Part shown: positions 29,212 through 37,488 of the stretch, one piece after another
Numbering within the stretch: the stretch's first letter is position 1
Layout of the letters: the number at the start of each line of letters is the position of its first letter
NCBI RefSeq assembly: GCF_001730365.1
Contig: NZ_MIKB01000002.1
Coordinates: 42,892 to 106,891 of the forward strand
Direction of reading: 5' to 3'
Source: Enterococcus quebecensis
GTDB lineage: Bacteria; Bacillota; Bacilli; Lactobacillales; Enterococcaceae
Length of the DNA: 64,000 nt
Translations under genes and position numbers: made by a program
The notes under the pieces: model-generated
Seen by the model: the letters and a program-made list of their open reading frames with translations, nothing else
Databases searched by the model: none
Told to the model about the DNA's origin: nothing

Positions 29212-29532
29212 TTGAAAAGAAAGATTTATGAAGCCATACTGCCGTTGCATTATTTTGTTTTATCAAGCGAAAAAGACGCACATAGTATCGAAGATGTGGA
29301 GAAACGTTACAGATTTAGCAAAGAGTTTGTAATTGAAGCTATACTTTATTATGTAGCTTCGCGCGGATCTATTATTGATGATGATTCGTATTTGATTGAT
29401 TTCAATAATATTCCTCTTGAATACGATAGCATTGATCAAGTTTCCAACGCAGAAATAGTTATCACCGACACTGATCAAGAACGAATCAAAGCTAAAGAAA
29501 AGAATAAGAAAAAAAGTTTCTTCATAAAATAA
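29212..29532 (+). CDS. Hypothetical island protein (106 residues)
   Basis: Not recognised. TTG start with CGGAG upstream. Soluble, acidic in the middle (IIDDDSYLIDFNNIPLEYDSIDQ), lysine-rich C terminus (RIKAKEKNKKKSFFIK). It may contain a small winged-helix-like region (DVEKRYRFSKEFVIEAILYYV). It is 62 bp after the membrane protein gene and ends at a terminator. Confidence 0.65.
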   Translation: MKRKIYEAILPLHYFVLSSEKDAHSIEDVEKRYRFSKEFVIEAILYYVASRGSIIDDDSYLIDFNNIPLEYDSIDQVSNAEIVITDTDQERIKAKEKNKKKSFFIK

Positions 29533-29564
29533 ACACTCTATACCGTTAATATAGAGTGTTTATC
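29530..29564. terminator. Bidirectional terminator
   Basis: AAACACTCTATA / TATAGAGTGTTT stem between two convergent island genes, overlapping the 3' end of the HTH gene. Confidence 0.8.
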
Positions 29565-29772
29565 TTATCTTATTTTTCATATCAAAAACAAATATTGTTT
29601 TTCGCTCTTGCTTTAGTGCTTCAGCGATCAGCATCATTAGCCCGAAGCTAGCATCATAACGATATGTTTCAATAGCGTTTATGGTTTGCTTAGATACTGT
29701 GTACTTTTTGCCAAACCTTTTACGCCCTAAAGATGTCACTTGTTGAGCTAAATCTTTTTGCGATATACCCAT
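29560..29772 (-). CDS. XRE-type HTH regulator (short)
   Basis: 70 residues, MGISQKDLAQQV...YTVSKQTINAIETYRYDASFGLMMLIAEALKQ..., a Cro/CI-like HTH, probably the island's own regulator. The frame stays open upstream (NNIEQYRLTMGISQ), which would restore helix 1, but no ATG, GTG or TTG is in frame there. The gene may start at a rare codon or be 5'-damaged. No clear ribosome site precedes the ATG. Confidence 0.65.
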   Translation of the reverse strand: MGISQKDLAQQVTSLGRKRFGKKYTVSKQTINAIETYRYDASFGLMMLIAEALKQERKTIFVFDMKNKIR

Positions 29773-29891
29773 TGTTAAACGATACTGTTCAATGTTATTC
29801 TCATATGGATATATTTTGAATAATTTTTGTATAAAACTCCGCTTTTTCCTATTTGCTATTTTAAAGACCTCGTTCTATGTATGGTGTGTAA

Positions 29892-29923
29892 TTAGCGCAT
29901 GTGCGAAGTTGCACATGCGCTAA
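29892..29923. repeat. Perfect 13-bp palindrome (operator, terminator or origin element)
   Basis: TTAGCGCATGTGC / GCACATGCGCTAA around a 6-nt loop, more GC-rich than its surroundings. It is the only clear element in the gene-free 29773-30149 stretch, apart from the lipoprotein promoter (TATAAT near 30108). Confidence 0.6.
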
Positions 29924-30149
29924 TGATAAATAAAAACCCTCGTTATTAAAAGGCTTTTATATAAAATAAATATCCACAATAATCATAATGATAGCAATAG
30001 TTTTCTGATAGTGTTTCAAACATTAGTTCTTGTTTTACCGAACAACATTTATGCTCATAGTTTTTTAATATGCAAATTGAACTAATCGCCATCTATCCTT
30101 TATGATATAATCAATTTGTTAAAATAATAAAATTAAGCGAGGAATTGAA

Positions 30150-30773
30150 ATGAAAAAGAAAATTGTTTTAAGTTTGATTGTGTTAAGTGGCGTTACATTG
30201 GTAGCGTGTGGAAATTCAGAAGAGAAAACGGAAAAGTCTAGTGCAGACAAGCCGCAAAGTAGTGTTTCTAAAAACAGCACAAGTAAGACTTCTGAAACAA
30301 AAGAAGAAAAAAAAGAAGAAACAAGCGGTGATTTCGTCAAGTTTGCAAAAGATGCTACTTTTGACGGAAAAATGCTTAAAGGTAATACCTACAGTGTGAA
30401 AATTACAAGCAACAAAGTTATACAACCTGGGGAAGTTGGTAACGAATACGGCGATAAACCCGTACTTGCTTTTTGGTACGATACATTAGTTTCACCTGAA
30501 TATAATGAAAGTCCTGCTATCAACCCTAATACTGCTTGGCTTATGAACTTTACAGCAGTGCAAGATAATGACCCAAATAAAGTCAATAAATTAAAAGTTA
30601 CTAGCTTGCCCGACACTCAATTTTTAGATTCTCAAATGGCAGAAATCAAACCAGGAGGCACTGTACCTAATGCTGTCGCATATGAATTAAGCGATAACGA
30701 AACTCCTGTCACTTTAACCGCTGGTAGCATCGTAGGGAAAGAGTACGGCAAAGCAGATTTTCCGGTTAAATAG
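30150..30773 (+). CDS. DUF5067-type lipoprotein next to integrase
   Basis: 207 residues. Lipoprotein signal peptide MKKKIVLSLIVLSGVTLVACG with Cys at residue 20, then a Ser/Lys/Glu-rich linker (~23-60) and a DUF5067/DUF4352-like domain (~62-200: VKITSNKVI..., LAFWYDT..., ELSDNETPVTLTAG). Lipoproteins beside integrases in temperate phages of lactic acid bacteria often mediate superinfection exclusion (Ltp of TP-J34), which is a possible role here. The Ser/Lys linker includes an A-rich codon run. AGCGAGG is a weak ribosome site. Confidence 0.85.
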   Translation: MKKKIVLSLIVLSGVTLVACGNSEEKTEKSSADKPQSSVSKNSTSKTSETKEEKKEETSGDFVKFAKDATFDGKMLKGNTYSVKITSNKVIQPGEVGNEYGDKPVLAFWYDTLVSPEYNESPAINPNTAWLMNFTAVQDNDPNKVNKLKVTSLPDTQFLDSQMAEIKPGGTVPNAVAYELSDNETPVTLTAGSIVGKEYGKADFPVK

Positions 30774-30831
30774 AGCAGGTTGCCTTTCCTCCCCATCTCG
30801 CAACGCCTATAAAGATGGAAGGAAGAGAAAC

Positions 30832-31977
30832 ATGGCAACATTTAAAGAATACACAAAGAAAGACGGCACGAAACTATGGTCGTTTCAAGCTTACCTAGGT
30901 ATCGATCAGACCACTGGGAAGCCATTAAAGACGACTAGACGTAATTTCAAAACAAAGAAGATGGCTCAAAAGAAACTGAATGAACTTTTAGTAGAATTTG
31001 AGAAAAGCGGTCTACAGAAAAAAGAATATATCACTTATCAAGAGGTATATGATGAATGGATTGAGCCGTATAAAAATACTGTAGAGGAAAGTACATTTGT
31101 AAAAGCAAAGAGGATTTTCAAAAATCACGTTCTCCCCTTCTTTGGGAAAATGAGACTCGAAAATATTGAAGTTAAGCATTGCCAGGAAGCGATGAACTTG
31201 TGGGCTAAAAAGCTTAAACGATTTAATATGATTATGAACTATGCGGGTATGGTATTTGATCATGCCATCCGATCTGGTTTAATATCTACAAATCCCACAA
31301 AATTAGTAACTAAGCCCAAACCGAAAAAGCTGCTGGAAGAGAAAAAAGAAAACTTTTACACTAAAGAAGAGCTGACACTTTTCTTTAGTTGTTTAGAGAA
31401 AGAAAACGAACCGAAAATATATACATTATTCAGGTTGCTCGCATTTTCTGGTATTCGTAAAGGCGAAGCTTTGGCGCTTACCTGGAATGACATAAACTTT
31501 GAATCTAAAACTTTAACCATTAACAAAGCGTTAACTCGTGGTGAAGACTCCAAACTGATAGTACAGACGCCAAAAACCATCAATTCTAAGCGAGTTATTA
31601 GTATTGATGATAAAACTCTAAACATACTCAAACAATGGCGTATAACGCAAAAGAAACACTATTTCATTCTAGGTATAAATACCATGAATAAGAAACAACT
31701 TATTTTTAGTAATTCTGACAACAAACACTTGCAACCGACAATCACAAGAAAGTACATGTTGCAAGTGTGTAAAAAATATTCTTTAAAAGAAATCACTACA
31801 CACGGTTTTAGGCATACTCATTGTAGTTTATTATTTGAAGTTAGTGCAACGATCAAAGAAGTACAAGATAGACTTGTCCACACTGATATAAAAACAACCA
31901 TGAATATATATGCCCATGTATCAAAGGAAAAACAAGAACAGACTGCCGCTTTGTTTGCTAACTATGTAGAATTATAG
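30832..31977 (+). CDS. int: Tyrosine-family site-specific integrase
   Basis: 381 residues. N-terminal arm-binding domain (~1-55), SAM-like core-binding domain (~65-150) and a catalytic domain with R209 (SGIRKGEAL), H324-x-x-R327 (HGFRHTHC), H350 and nucleophile Y360 (TTMNIYAHV). The layout matches integrases of temperate phages and satellites in Firmicutes. Ribosome site GGAAGGAAGAG. It ends ~100 bp from the ssrA 3' end, with two arm-type decamers between, so ssrA is its target. No excisionase was recognised. Confidence 0.96.
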   Translation: MATFKEYTKKDGTKLWSFQAYLGIDQTTGKPLKTTRRNFKTKKMAQKKLNELLVEFEKSGLQKKEYITYQEVYDEWIEPYKNTVEESTFVKAKRIFKNHVLPFFGKMRLENIEVKHCQEAMNLWAKKLKRFNMIMNYAGMVFDHAIRSGLISTNPTKLVTKPKPKKLLEEKKENFYTKEELTLFFSCLEKENEPKIYTLFRLLAFSGIRKGEALALTWNDINFESKTLTINKALTRGEDSKLIVQTPKTINSKRVISIDDKTLNILKQWRITQKKHYFILGINTMNKKQLIFSNSDNKHLQPTITRKYMLQVCKKYSLKEITTHGFRHTHCSLLFEVSATIKEVQDRLVHTDIKTTMNIYAHVSKEKQEQTAALFANYVEL

Positions 31978-31980
31978 CTA

Positions 31981-32002
31981 TGGCATTCAATTTGGCATTC
32001 AA
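31981..32002. other. Integrase arm-type repeats, right side (two copies)
   Basis: TGGCATTCAA at 31981-31990 and 31993-32002, immediately after the int stop and ~80 bp from the att core. A third copy lies inside the left end (22053-22062), same orientation. Confidence 0.55.
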
Positions 32003-32014
32003 TGCAAAAAAATA

Positions 32015-32063
32015 GACAGTAGAAACGCTGTACAAACCTCTGTACATCAACATTTCTACTGTC
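32015..32063 (+). terminator. Terminator-like hairpin after int
   Basis: Perfect 11-bp stem GACAGTAGAAA / TTTCTACTGTC with an inner GTACA..TGTAC dyad; weak T tract. Confidence 0.65.
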
Positions 32064-32080
32064 TGTCTCCATAAAAGTTA

Positions 32081-32096
32081 TGGAGACGGCGGGAGT
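32081..32096. other. attR core within ssrA 3' end
   Basis: TGGAGACGGCGGGAGT, the end of the tmRNA acceptor and T-arm, repeated with one change at 21943-21958. The element therefore spans about 21.96-32.08 kb. Confidence 0.75.
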
Positions 32097-32445
32097 CGAA
32101 CCCGCGTCCAAACACATTGTCACTTAAACTTCTACGTTCATAGTCATACTATTTTAAGGCTTCGCTGAAGTTCATGCCGCATAACAGGCCCAAACTCTCG
32201 CTAGTCTGATGATCTCTTTTAAATTTTACAGACGGAAAAATTTAACGTATCCCACTTAATTTGAGACCCTTACTCGAGCACATGGGCGATGCCGAGAGGA
32301 TCTTCACCCGCTGTTTTTACGCAGCTAGAGCGAAAGTATTGTTTTCGTTTTTAGCAGTTATATTTAACTGTAACGTTTTTACGTAGACGTAACCTACGAA
32401 ACGCGATTCAAGCTCAACTATGCCTGTCGAATCCGTAACGTCCCC
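32081..32445 (-). ncRNA. ssrA: Transfer-messenger RNA (tmRNA)
   Basis: Rescues stalled ribosomes. The minus strand begins GGGGACGTTACGGATTCGAC and ends ...GGTTCGACTCCCGCCGTCTCCA, with the acceptor stem GGGGACG/CGTCTCC. The tag frame encodes A-KNENNTFALAA and stops; E. faecalis and E. faecium carry the same tag with S in place of T, as I recall it. CCA is not encoded. The 3' end is the insertion point of the neighbouring element and has been restored by it. Confidence 0.97.
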
Positions 32446-32564
32446 GTTAAGATTAAATAGCATAATATACGCTTTCGTTAGTATAACATATTTTTCTTGA
32501 TTATTAAAGGCACATCAACTGATTTGGAGCCTTCTACTGTCAATTCCTTTAATCTGTAAAAAAA

Positions 32565-32891
32565 CTAATGACCTGTTCCGAAAACATTGACCAAAATCGT
32601 TCCAATTACAATAAAACCAATCCCGATAATTGTTGGTGTATTGATCGGTTCTTTCCAATAAATAACTGAAAAAAAAGTAATCAAGATGATCCCAATTGCG
32701 CCCCACATTGCATACGCTACATTTAATGGCATATACTTTATTGCTTTAGATAAAGTATAAAAACAAACTACATAAGCAGCTAAACATTCTACTGAAGGTA
32801 GTAATTTACTAAATCCATCAGTCGCTTTTAAAAGATTTGTTGCTACAACTTCACTTATTATTGCTACCAAAAGATACAAATAGCCTATCAT
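32565..32891 (-). CDS. Small multidrug resistance (SMR) efflux protein
   Basis: 108 residues, four transmembrane helices, EmrE/QacC type: proton antiport of cationic compounds as a dimer. The conserved membrane glutamate is in IISEVVATNLLKATDGF, followed by the VAYAMWGAIG and IGIGFIVIGTILVN motifs. Complete length for the family. Monocistronic, separated from ssrA by its promoter. Confidence 0.93.
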   Translation of the reverse strand: MIGYLYLLVAIISEVVATNLLKATDGFSKLLPSVECLAAYVVCFYTLSKAIKYMPLNVAYAMWGAIGIILITFFSVIYWKEPINTPTIIGIGFIVIGTILVNVFGTGH

Positions 32892-33086
32892 TTACTTCTC
32901 TCCTTAAGTCGTGTCCAAATCATTATATCAAAAACTTGACTAAAATAATCTTTTCGCTATGTACATTGATTTAACTATTCTTATTACCCGTGTTTTTGCC
33001 AAAACTTGACAACAAAAAATCATCTCTGGACTATGCCTAAAACCCAGCAATGATTTCTTACTACCCATTAATAACTTACTTCAAAT

Positions 33087-33518
33087 TCAAGGTTCCATAT
33101 AATAATTAAGCATCCAGTTAATACCGAATTTATCAACAACCATCCCATACTTTTTAGACCAGAATGTTTCACCAAGAGGCATCGTTACCTTTCCACCTTC
33201 TGACAGACGTTCAAAAATCCGATCAATCTTCGCTTCATCTTCTGTACTGATTACTAAAGAAACATTATTCCCTTCGATAAATGGAAAACCCATTCCGTCA
33301 GGAACATCTGAAATCATCACAGGTACGCCTTCGATTGTCATTGAAGAATTGATTATCAACTCTTTCCACGCTTCTGGTGTTGGGTTTTCAGGATCTTGTG
33401 GAGCATCAGCAAACGTCATTATCCCCTCACTCTTCACATCAAAAACCGTTTCATAAAAAGCAATTGCCTCAGCTGCTTGATTCTTAAAATTCAAATATAC
33501 TTCTAACATTGTAATCAT
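33087..33518 (-). CDS. VOC-superfamily protein (PhnB/3-demethylubiquinone-type glyoxalase fold)
   Basis: 143 residues starting MITMLEVYLNFKNQAAEAIAFYETVF, the PhnB-like VOC fold made of paired beta-alpha-beta-beta-beta modules; the C-terminal FGINWMLNY is typical. Metal-ligand pattern is incomplete, so the activity is unknown. Probably a separate transcription unit; ribosome site AGGAAGGATG. Confidence 0.85.
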   Translation of the reverse strand: MITMLEVYLNFKNQAAEAIAFYETVFDVKSEGIMTFADAPQDPENPTPEAWKELIINSSMTIEGVPVMISDVPDGMGFPFIEGNNVSLVISTEDEAKIDRIFERLSEGGKVTMPLGETFWSKKYGMVVDKFGINWMLNYYMEP

Positions 33519-33584
33519 CCTTCCTACCTATTTTTTATGATTATCTCACGTAAAAAAAGATTAAGCGAAAAGAAGGCTCATACT

Positions 33585-34064
33585 TTATGAAAAATCGGTA
33601 TCCTTTAAAAGAACTGAAACAAATTGTTCCAAATATTCTTGGTCTATTCCATCGTAGCCTTTGGTCACGGAACTATCAAGATCTAAAACACCTAATAATT
33701 TTCCTTCTTTAACCATCGGAACAACTATTTCAGAACGGGCAGTTGAGTCACAGGAAATATAGTTTTTGTGTTTTTTCACATCATCCACTACTAATGTTTT
33801 ACGCTTTTCAGCAGACTCTCCGCAAACACCTTTTCCCACTTTGATTCTTGTACACGAAACGTTTCCCTGAAAGGGTCCTAGAACTAATTCTTCTCCATCA
33901 AATAAATAATAACCAGCAAACACAGTGTTAGGTAGCGCATTTGCCAATAATGCAGATGAATTGGCTAAGTTAGCAATTTTATCGTGTTCTATTTCAATAA
34001 TTGCAGCTTGTTGTTGTACTAATAATTGATATGCTGAAATTTTCTCATCTCTTGTTTTCCACAT
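33585..34064 (-). CDS. msrC: Free methionine-(R)-sulfoxide reductase (GAF domain)
   Basis: 159 residues, a single GAF domain of the fRMsr family that reduces free Met-R-O using thioredoxin. The three family cysteines are present: C71 (GNVSCTRI), C81 (GVCGES) and C105 ([15 protein letters not shown]). The motif LLGVLDLDS near residue 125 is also typical. Role: oxidative-stress repair of the methionine pool. Confidence 0.93.
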   Translation of the reverse strand: MWKTRDEKISAYQLLVQQQAAIIEIEHDKIANLANSSALLANALPNTVFAGYYLFDGEELVLGPFQGNVSCTRIKVGKGVCGESAEKRKTLVVDDVKKHKNYISCDSTARSEIVVPMVKEGKLLGVLDLDSSVTKGYDGIDQEYLEQFVSVLLKDTDFS

Positions 34065-34174
34065 TTTTCTTCACTCTCTCTTCTATAATAAAAAATGCTA
34101 TAATTATTTTCTTATTATATCATAGGCATATATTAGAGAACTATTTCAACTCAATAATATTCTGAACTATTTAC

Positions 34175-34909
34175 TTATTTGACTGATTCTTGTTTACGAT
34201 ATTCATGTGGTGTCATTTTTAAATGCTTCGTAAAAACTCTAGTAAAGTATGAGGAATCTGTGAATCCTACTTCTGTTGCAATTCGATATAATGGCAACTC
34301 TGATTCAAGTAAAAGACGACAAGATTCTTCTATTTTCAATAAATTTATATAGTCACTCACACTGATTCCAAGCTCTTTTCGAAACAAGCGTCCAAAGTAT
34401 TGCGGATTCAAATAAACATGTCTAGCAATATCATCAATCGTTGTTTTCTGTTTGAAGTTTTTCTTGATAAACTGAATTGCTTTAGTGATAGCTTCACTAA
34501 ATTGCTTATTATAACTTTCTGAAAGAGTGTATTTTTTTTTGCGCGACATAAACTTATCCAAATGTTCCATCATTTGGGTTTTAGAATATGGTTTTAGCAA
34601 ATAACCTCGAATATTATAAGACAAACCTTGTCTTAACAAGTCAAAATTAGAATAGATAGAAGTCCAAATTGTGTATGTTGTTGGTTTGATCTGCAAGATT
34701 TCTTTTTGTAATTCTAATCCATTAATGCCCGCTGCTTCGATATCCATCACAATTAGTTCCGGCTGAAACACTCTAGCTTTCTTTAATGCCTCGTTTCCAT
34801 TTTGCACTTCAAGTACATTTAGATTTTCTCGTTGATAATTTTCTTTAATAATCTCTTTTATAAATTGTCGCTCTAACTCATCTTCTTCCACAATCATTAT
34901 ATTTTTCAT
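34175..34909 (-). CDS. AraC-type two-component response regulator
   Basis: About 244 residues from the ATG at 34909 (AGAGG upstream; two earlier ATGs are too close to it). Receiver domain (~1-120) has the acidic pocket (VEEDE), phosphoacceptor Asp in LIVMDIEA, Thr/Ser in IWTS and Lys in LLKPYS, so it looks phosphorylatable. Two AraC HTH motifs follow (TIDDIARHVYLNPQYFGRLFRKELG and RIATEVGFTDSSYFTRVFTKHLKMTPHEYR). It is 16 bp after the sensor gene and directly precedes the cut genes on the same strand, so it probably activates choline utilisation. Confidence 0.92.
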   Translation of the reverse strand: MKNIMIVEEDELERQFIKEIIKENYQRENLNVLEVQNGNEALKKARVFQPELIVMDIEAAGINGLELQKEILQIKPTTYTIWTSIYSNFDLLRQGLSYNIRGYLLKPYSKTQMMEHLDKFMSRKKKYTLSESYNKQFSEAITKAIQFIKKNFKQKTTIDDIARHVYLNPQYFGRLFRKELGISVSDYINLLKIEESCRLLLESELPLYRIATEVGFTDSSYFTRVFTKHLKMTPHEYRKQESVK

Positions 34910-34925
34910 GAACATCATCCTCTGG

Positions 34926-36083
34926 TCATAATGTTAATCCTTTAGAAGCTGGAATCATAACCTCCACAGTCAACTTATTTAAAGTTTCCACCATTCGAAC
35001 ATACGCCTGATCTCCTAATAATTCAACCAGCCTCGTGTTACTTTTAGCAACAACCTTAAAAAATTCATCTTCTATTGGCAACTCTCTTTTTTTCTCTAGA
35101 TAAATCTGTTCTTGAATCGTAATGAGAATACTTCCTTTTGTTTCTGCTACTGTAAATAATAGAGAACAATCCTCTTCATACTTAGACAGTCTGAGTTCTA
35201 ATAACTTTTCTACAATTGGAATCAACGTCATCACAGGTATACGATACGATGCCAATTCTGGTGGAAGATCAATCTGATAAGATAGTCGATTCGTCAATCT
35301 AGTTGTACTAATCTCTAAATAGCTATTTAAATAGTCGAATGCTTCTGCTAAAGAAATGCAATGATTTTGTGATTGATAGTTGTAACGGATAACGCTAGAT
35401 AACTTATAAATAGCCTCTTCTAAATTAGTATTTTCATTAAAATGAGCCAACCTTGCTAATGTAGTCAGTGAATTAAACACAAAATAAGGTGTGAGTCCTT
35501 TGATATTATCCTGATTCTCTATATGTTCAATTTTTTGAGACAGAATTTTTAGATTATTTTCAGTCTTCTGTTTTTCTTTTTCCAACTGTTCTTTTGTCAA
35601 TGTTTGAGATAAAAAAGCAGCAAACACTGAAGCAAAATTTTCAACCTTTTCTAAGTCATCGTCTTCAAAAAGGTGTAATATATTCATTTTTTCATTCGCA
35701 CCAGCTTTATCAATATCAGATACAATCAATAAGTTGAGGTCTGTCTCGTCCCTAAAAAATGGTCCAAAAATCAACAAACCACGCATATTACCACAATATT
35801 GAAAAGGATAGATAAATTTTGTTAAACCATAACTGCATCGATGGCAATAAGAAATATTCTTTTTCTTTCTAAAAATACCACTGCTTGACGGACAAGAGGA
35901 ACAATCCATCGATCGTTTACAAAAACTTTGGTTGGCTTCATTGATTGTTGAACTCACTTTATCAAAAGATTGAAAATGCGGGCGTACCTTAAATGGAAAC
36001 CTTTTTAATAATTCTTCGGACTGCTCGATCGTTTGTTTGGAAAGCTCTGAGCTGGTGTAGACAGTTAGATAAACATTTTCCAC
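34926..36083 (-). CDS. PocR-domain sensor with degenerate histidine-kinase domain
   Basis: 385 residues. The N-terminal half resembles the PocR ligand-binding domain, with a Cys cluster at 55, 61, 64, 80, 83 and 97 (CSSCPSS, YCHRC) that could bind metal, Fe-S or a volatile amine; a coiled coil (~160-195) follows, then a LytS-like HisKA_7TM/His_kinase region. The expected P-H-F-x-F-N phosphoacceptor motif reads LTPYFVFNSL, with Tyr200 in place of His. The N-box reads IPIVEKLLEL (no Asn) and the DxGxG box reads ITIQEQIYL. It therefore looks like a pseudokinase. Partner of the AraC-type regulator downstream. Confidence 0.82.
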   Translation of the reverse strand: MENVYLTVYTSSELSKQTIEQSEELLKRFPFKVRPHFQSFDKVSSTINEANQSFCKRSMDCSSCPSSSGIFRKKKNISYCHRCSYGLTKFIYPFQYCGNMRGLLIFGPFFRDETDLNLLIVSDIDKAGANEKMNILHLFEDDDLEKVENFASVFAAFLSQTLTKEQLEKEKQKTENNLKILSQKIEHIENQDNIKGLTPYFVFNSLTTLARLAHFNENTNLEEAIYKLSSVIRYNYQSQNHCISLAEAFDYLNSYLEISTTRLTNRLSYQIDLPPELASYRIPVMTLIPIVEKLLELRLSKYEEDCSLLFTVAETKGSILITIQEQIYLEKKRELPIEDEFFKVVAKSNTRLVELLGDQAYVRMVETLNKLTVEVMIPASKGLTL

Positions 36084-36239
36084 ACTATTCGCTCCTTTTC
36101 AATACATCACTTATTAACTTAAAGTATAACATAAATAACATTCTCTGCAATTTAAGCTTTTAATCCTGTCAGTACAAAATTTTAGACTGAGTAAAAGGAA
36201 TATATCCAATAACTTCATCTTATCAATCAAAGTTTTTCA

Positions 36240-37190
36240 TTAGTGCTTGACTACTCTAATTGGTAAATCGAATTGAGCCATATATTCTCTGATTTTTTCA
36301 AGTTCATCATCTGTATAAGACATATCAACATCTTGTAACGGATAACTTTGTCCTAATTGTTCATATTTTGCCACACCCAGTTTGTGATAAGGTAAAATAT
36401 CGATACTTTTTAAATAGCCGTTAGTCTGAATCTTTTTAATATACAAAACAGTGTTTTTTAATGTTTCCATCGAATCATTTAATCCTTTAATCAATGGCAT
36501 TCTAACTGAAACATTTGCTCCTGCTTGAAACAACTGTTCCAAGTTTGTCATTATCCGTTCATTTCTTGCTCCGACTAATTCACGATGCCGCTCAGGATCA
36601 AAATGTTTTATATCAAATAAAAATAAATCCGTTACATCAATAAATTTCTGCATTGTCTCCCATTTCGTATAACCACAGGTCTCAATAGCTGTGTGAATAC
36701 CATTCTTTTTACATTCTGCTAAAAGCTCTACGGCAAACGCACCTTGATACGTCACCTCTCCGCCGCCTAAAGTAACGCCTCCATTTGAACTCAAGTAAAA
36801 CAGTGTATCTTGTAAAATAATATCCATTATTTCTGGAATAGTCATATCCTGCCCCATCACCTTCAATGCGTTTTTAGGACAGCTCTCTTCACAAACACGA
36901 CATCCACTGCAAGAAATTTCCCGATCAATAAAATGTTCTTTCCTGCCATCTATAGTGGTACGCATTTTGTGAATGTTCCTTGGACAAACATCCGCACAAA
37001 TTCCGCAATCATCACATAATGATTTTTGTTTCATAACCTGGAATCCTGATTCTACACTTTCTGGATTTGAGCACCATTTACACCGCAACGGACAGCCTTT
37101 AAAGAAGACTAGCGTACGAATCCCATCCCCATCATAAATGGAATACTTCTGAATATTAAAGATTCGGGCCGTTTTATTTGCTGACAACAT
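36240..37190 (-). CDS. cutD: Choline TMA-lyase activating enzyme (radical SAM)
   Basis: 316 residues. Generates the glycyl radical on CutC. The radical SAM cluster motif C33-x3-C37-x2-C40 lies in FFKGCPLRCKWCSNPES, followed by two ferredoxin-like CxxCxxCxxxCP clusters (CDDCGICADVCP and CSGCRVCEESCP) typical of GRE activases, and the GGVTLGGGEVTYQG motif for SAM binding. It lies on the same strand as cutC but separated from it by the DMT transporter and a small gene. Identity as cutD follows from the neighbouring CutC. Confidence 0.93.
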   Translation of the reverse strand: MLSANKTARIFNIQKYSIYDGDGIRTLVFFKGCPLRCKWCSNPESVESGFQVMKQKSLCDDCGICADVCPRNIHKMRTTIDGRKEHFIDREISCSGCRVCEESCPKNALKVMGQDMTIPEIMDIILQDTLFYLSSNGGVTLGGGEVTYQGAFAVELLAECKKNGIHTAIETCGYTKWETMQKFIDVTDLFLFDIKHFDPERHRELVGARNERIMTNLEQLFQAGANVSVRMPLIKGLNDSMETLKNTVLYIKKIQTNGYLKSIDILPYHKLGVAKYEQLGQSYPLQDVDMSYTDDELEKIREYMAQFDLPIRVVKH

Positions 37191-37209
37191 CTTCTCTCAC
37201 TACTTTCCA

Positions 37210-37488
37210 TTATTTTTTCGGCAAATATTTTCTCAACATTTTTTTTCCAGCATCGTTTATTTGATAAGTTGTTAATAGTTGATTTTCCTCATTAATGTAT
37301 GCATCTGCTTCATCTAGTAACCCATTTTCTTTTAATGCAAGTACATGGTCTAAAAATGCCGCTTCATTAAATTGTTTCTCTGCACCGTATTCTGGATGGA
37401 GACAAGTCATCAACTCTTGAAAATGCATTTTTTGTCCCTCCAATTCTTTTAGTACACGGAACCGTAATGGTAATAACGTTTTGCCCAT
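37210..37488 (-). CDS. Small winged-helix-like protein of the cut cluster
   Basis: 92 residues: LRFRVLKELEGQKMHFQELMTCLHPEYG...FLDHVLALKENGLLDEADAYINEENQLLTTYQINDAGKKMLRKYL. The pattern of helices followed by a two-strand wing with QLLTTYQINDAGK resembles PadR/MarR-like winged helices, but no wider match is claimed. Its start abuts the DMT transporter stop (1-bp overlap), so both are translated together. Possible local regulator. Confidence 0.7.
   Translation of the reverse strand: MGKTLLPLRFRVLKELEGQKMHFQELMTCLHPEYGAEKQFNEAAFLDHVLALKENGLLDEADAYINEENQLLTTYQINDAGKKMLRKYLPKK

Noticed and set aside
29212..29532. Antitoxin partner of the adjacent membrane protein
   Set aside because: Only small size and adjacency suggest it; no toxin-antitoxin family motif is visible.
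21943..32096. Complete prophage
   Set aside because: No portal, capsid, tail, lysis or replication genes are recognisable, and terL is destroyed.
34926..36083. Ordinary LytS-type histidine kinase
   Set aside because: The phosphoacceptor histidine, N-box asparagine and G-box are all missing.
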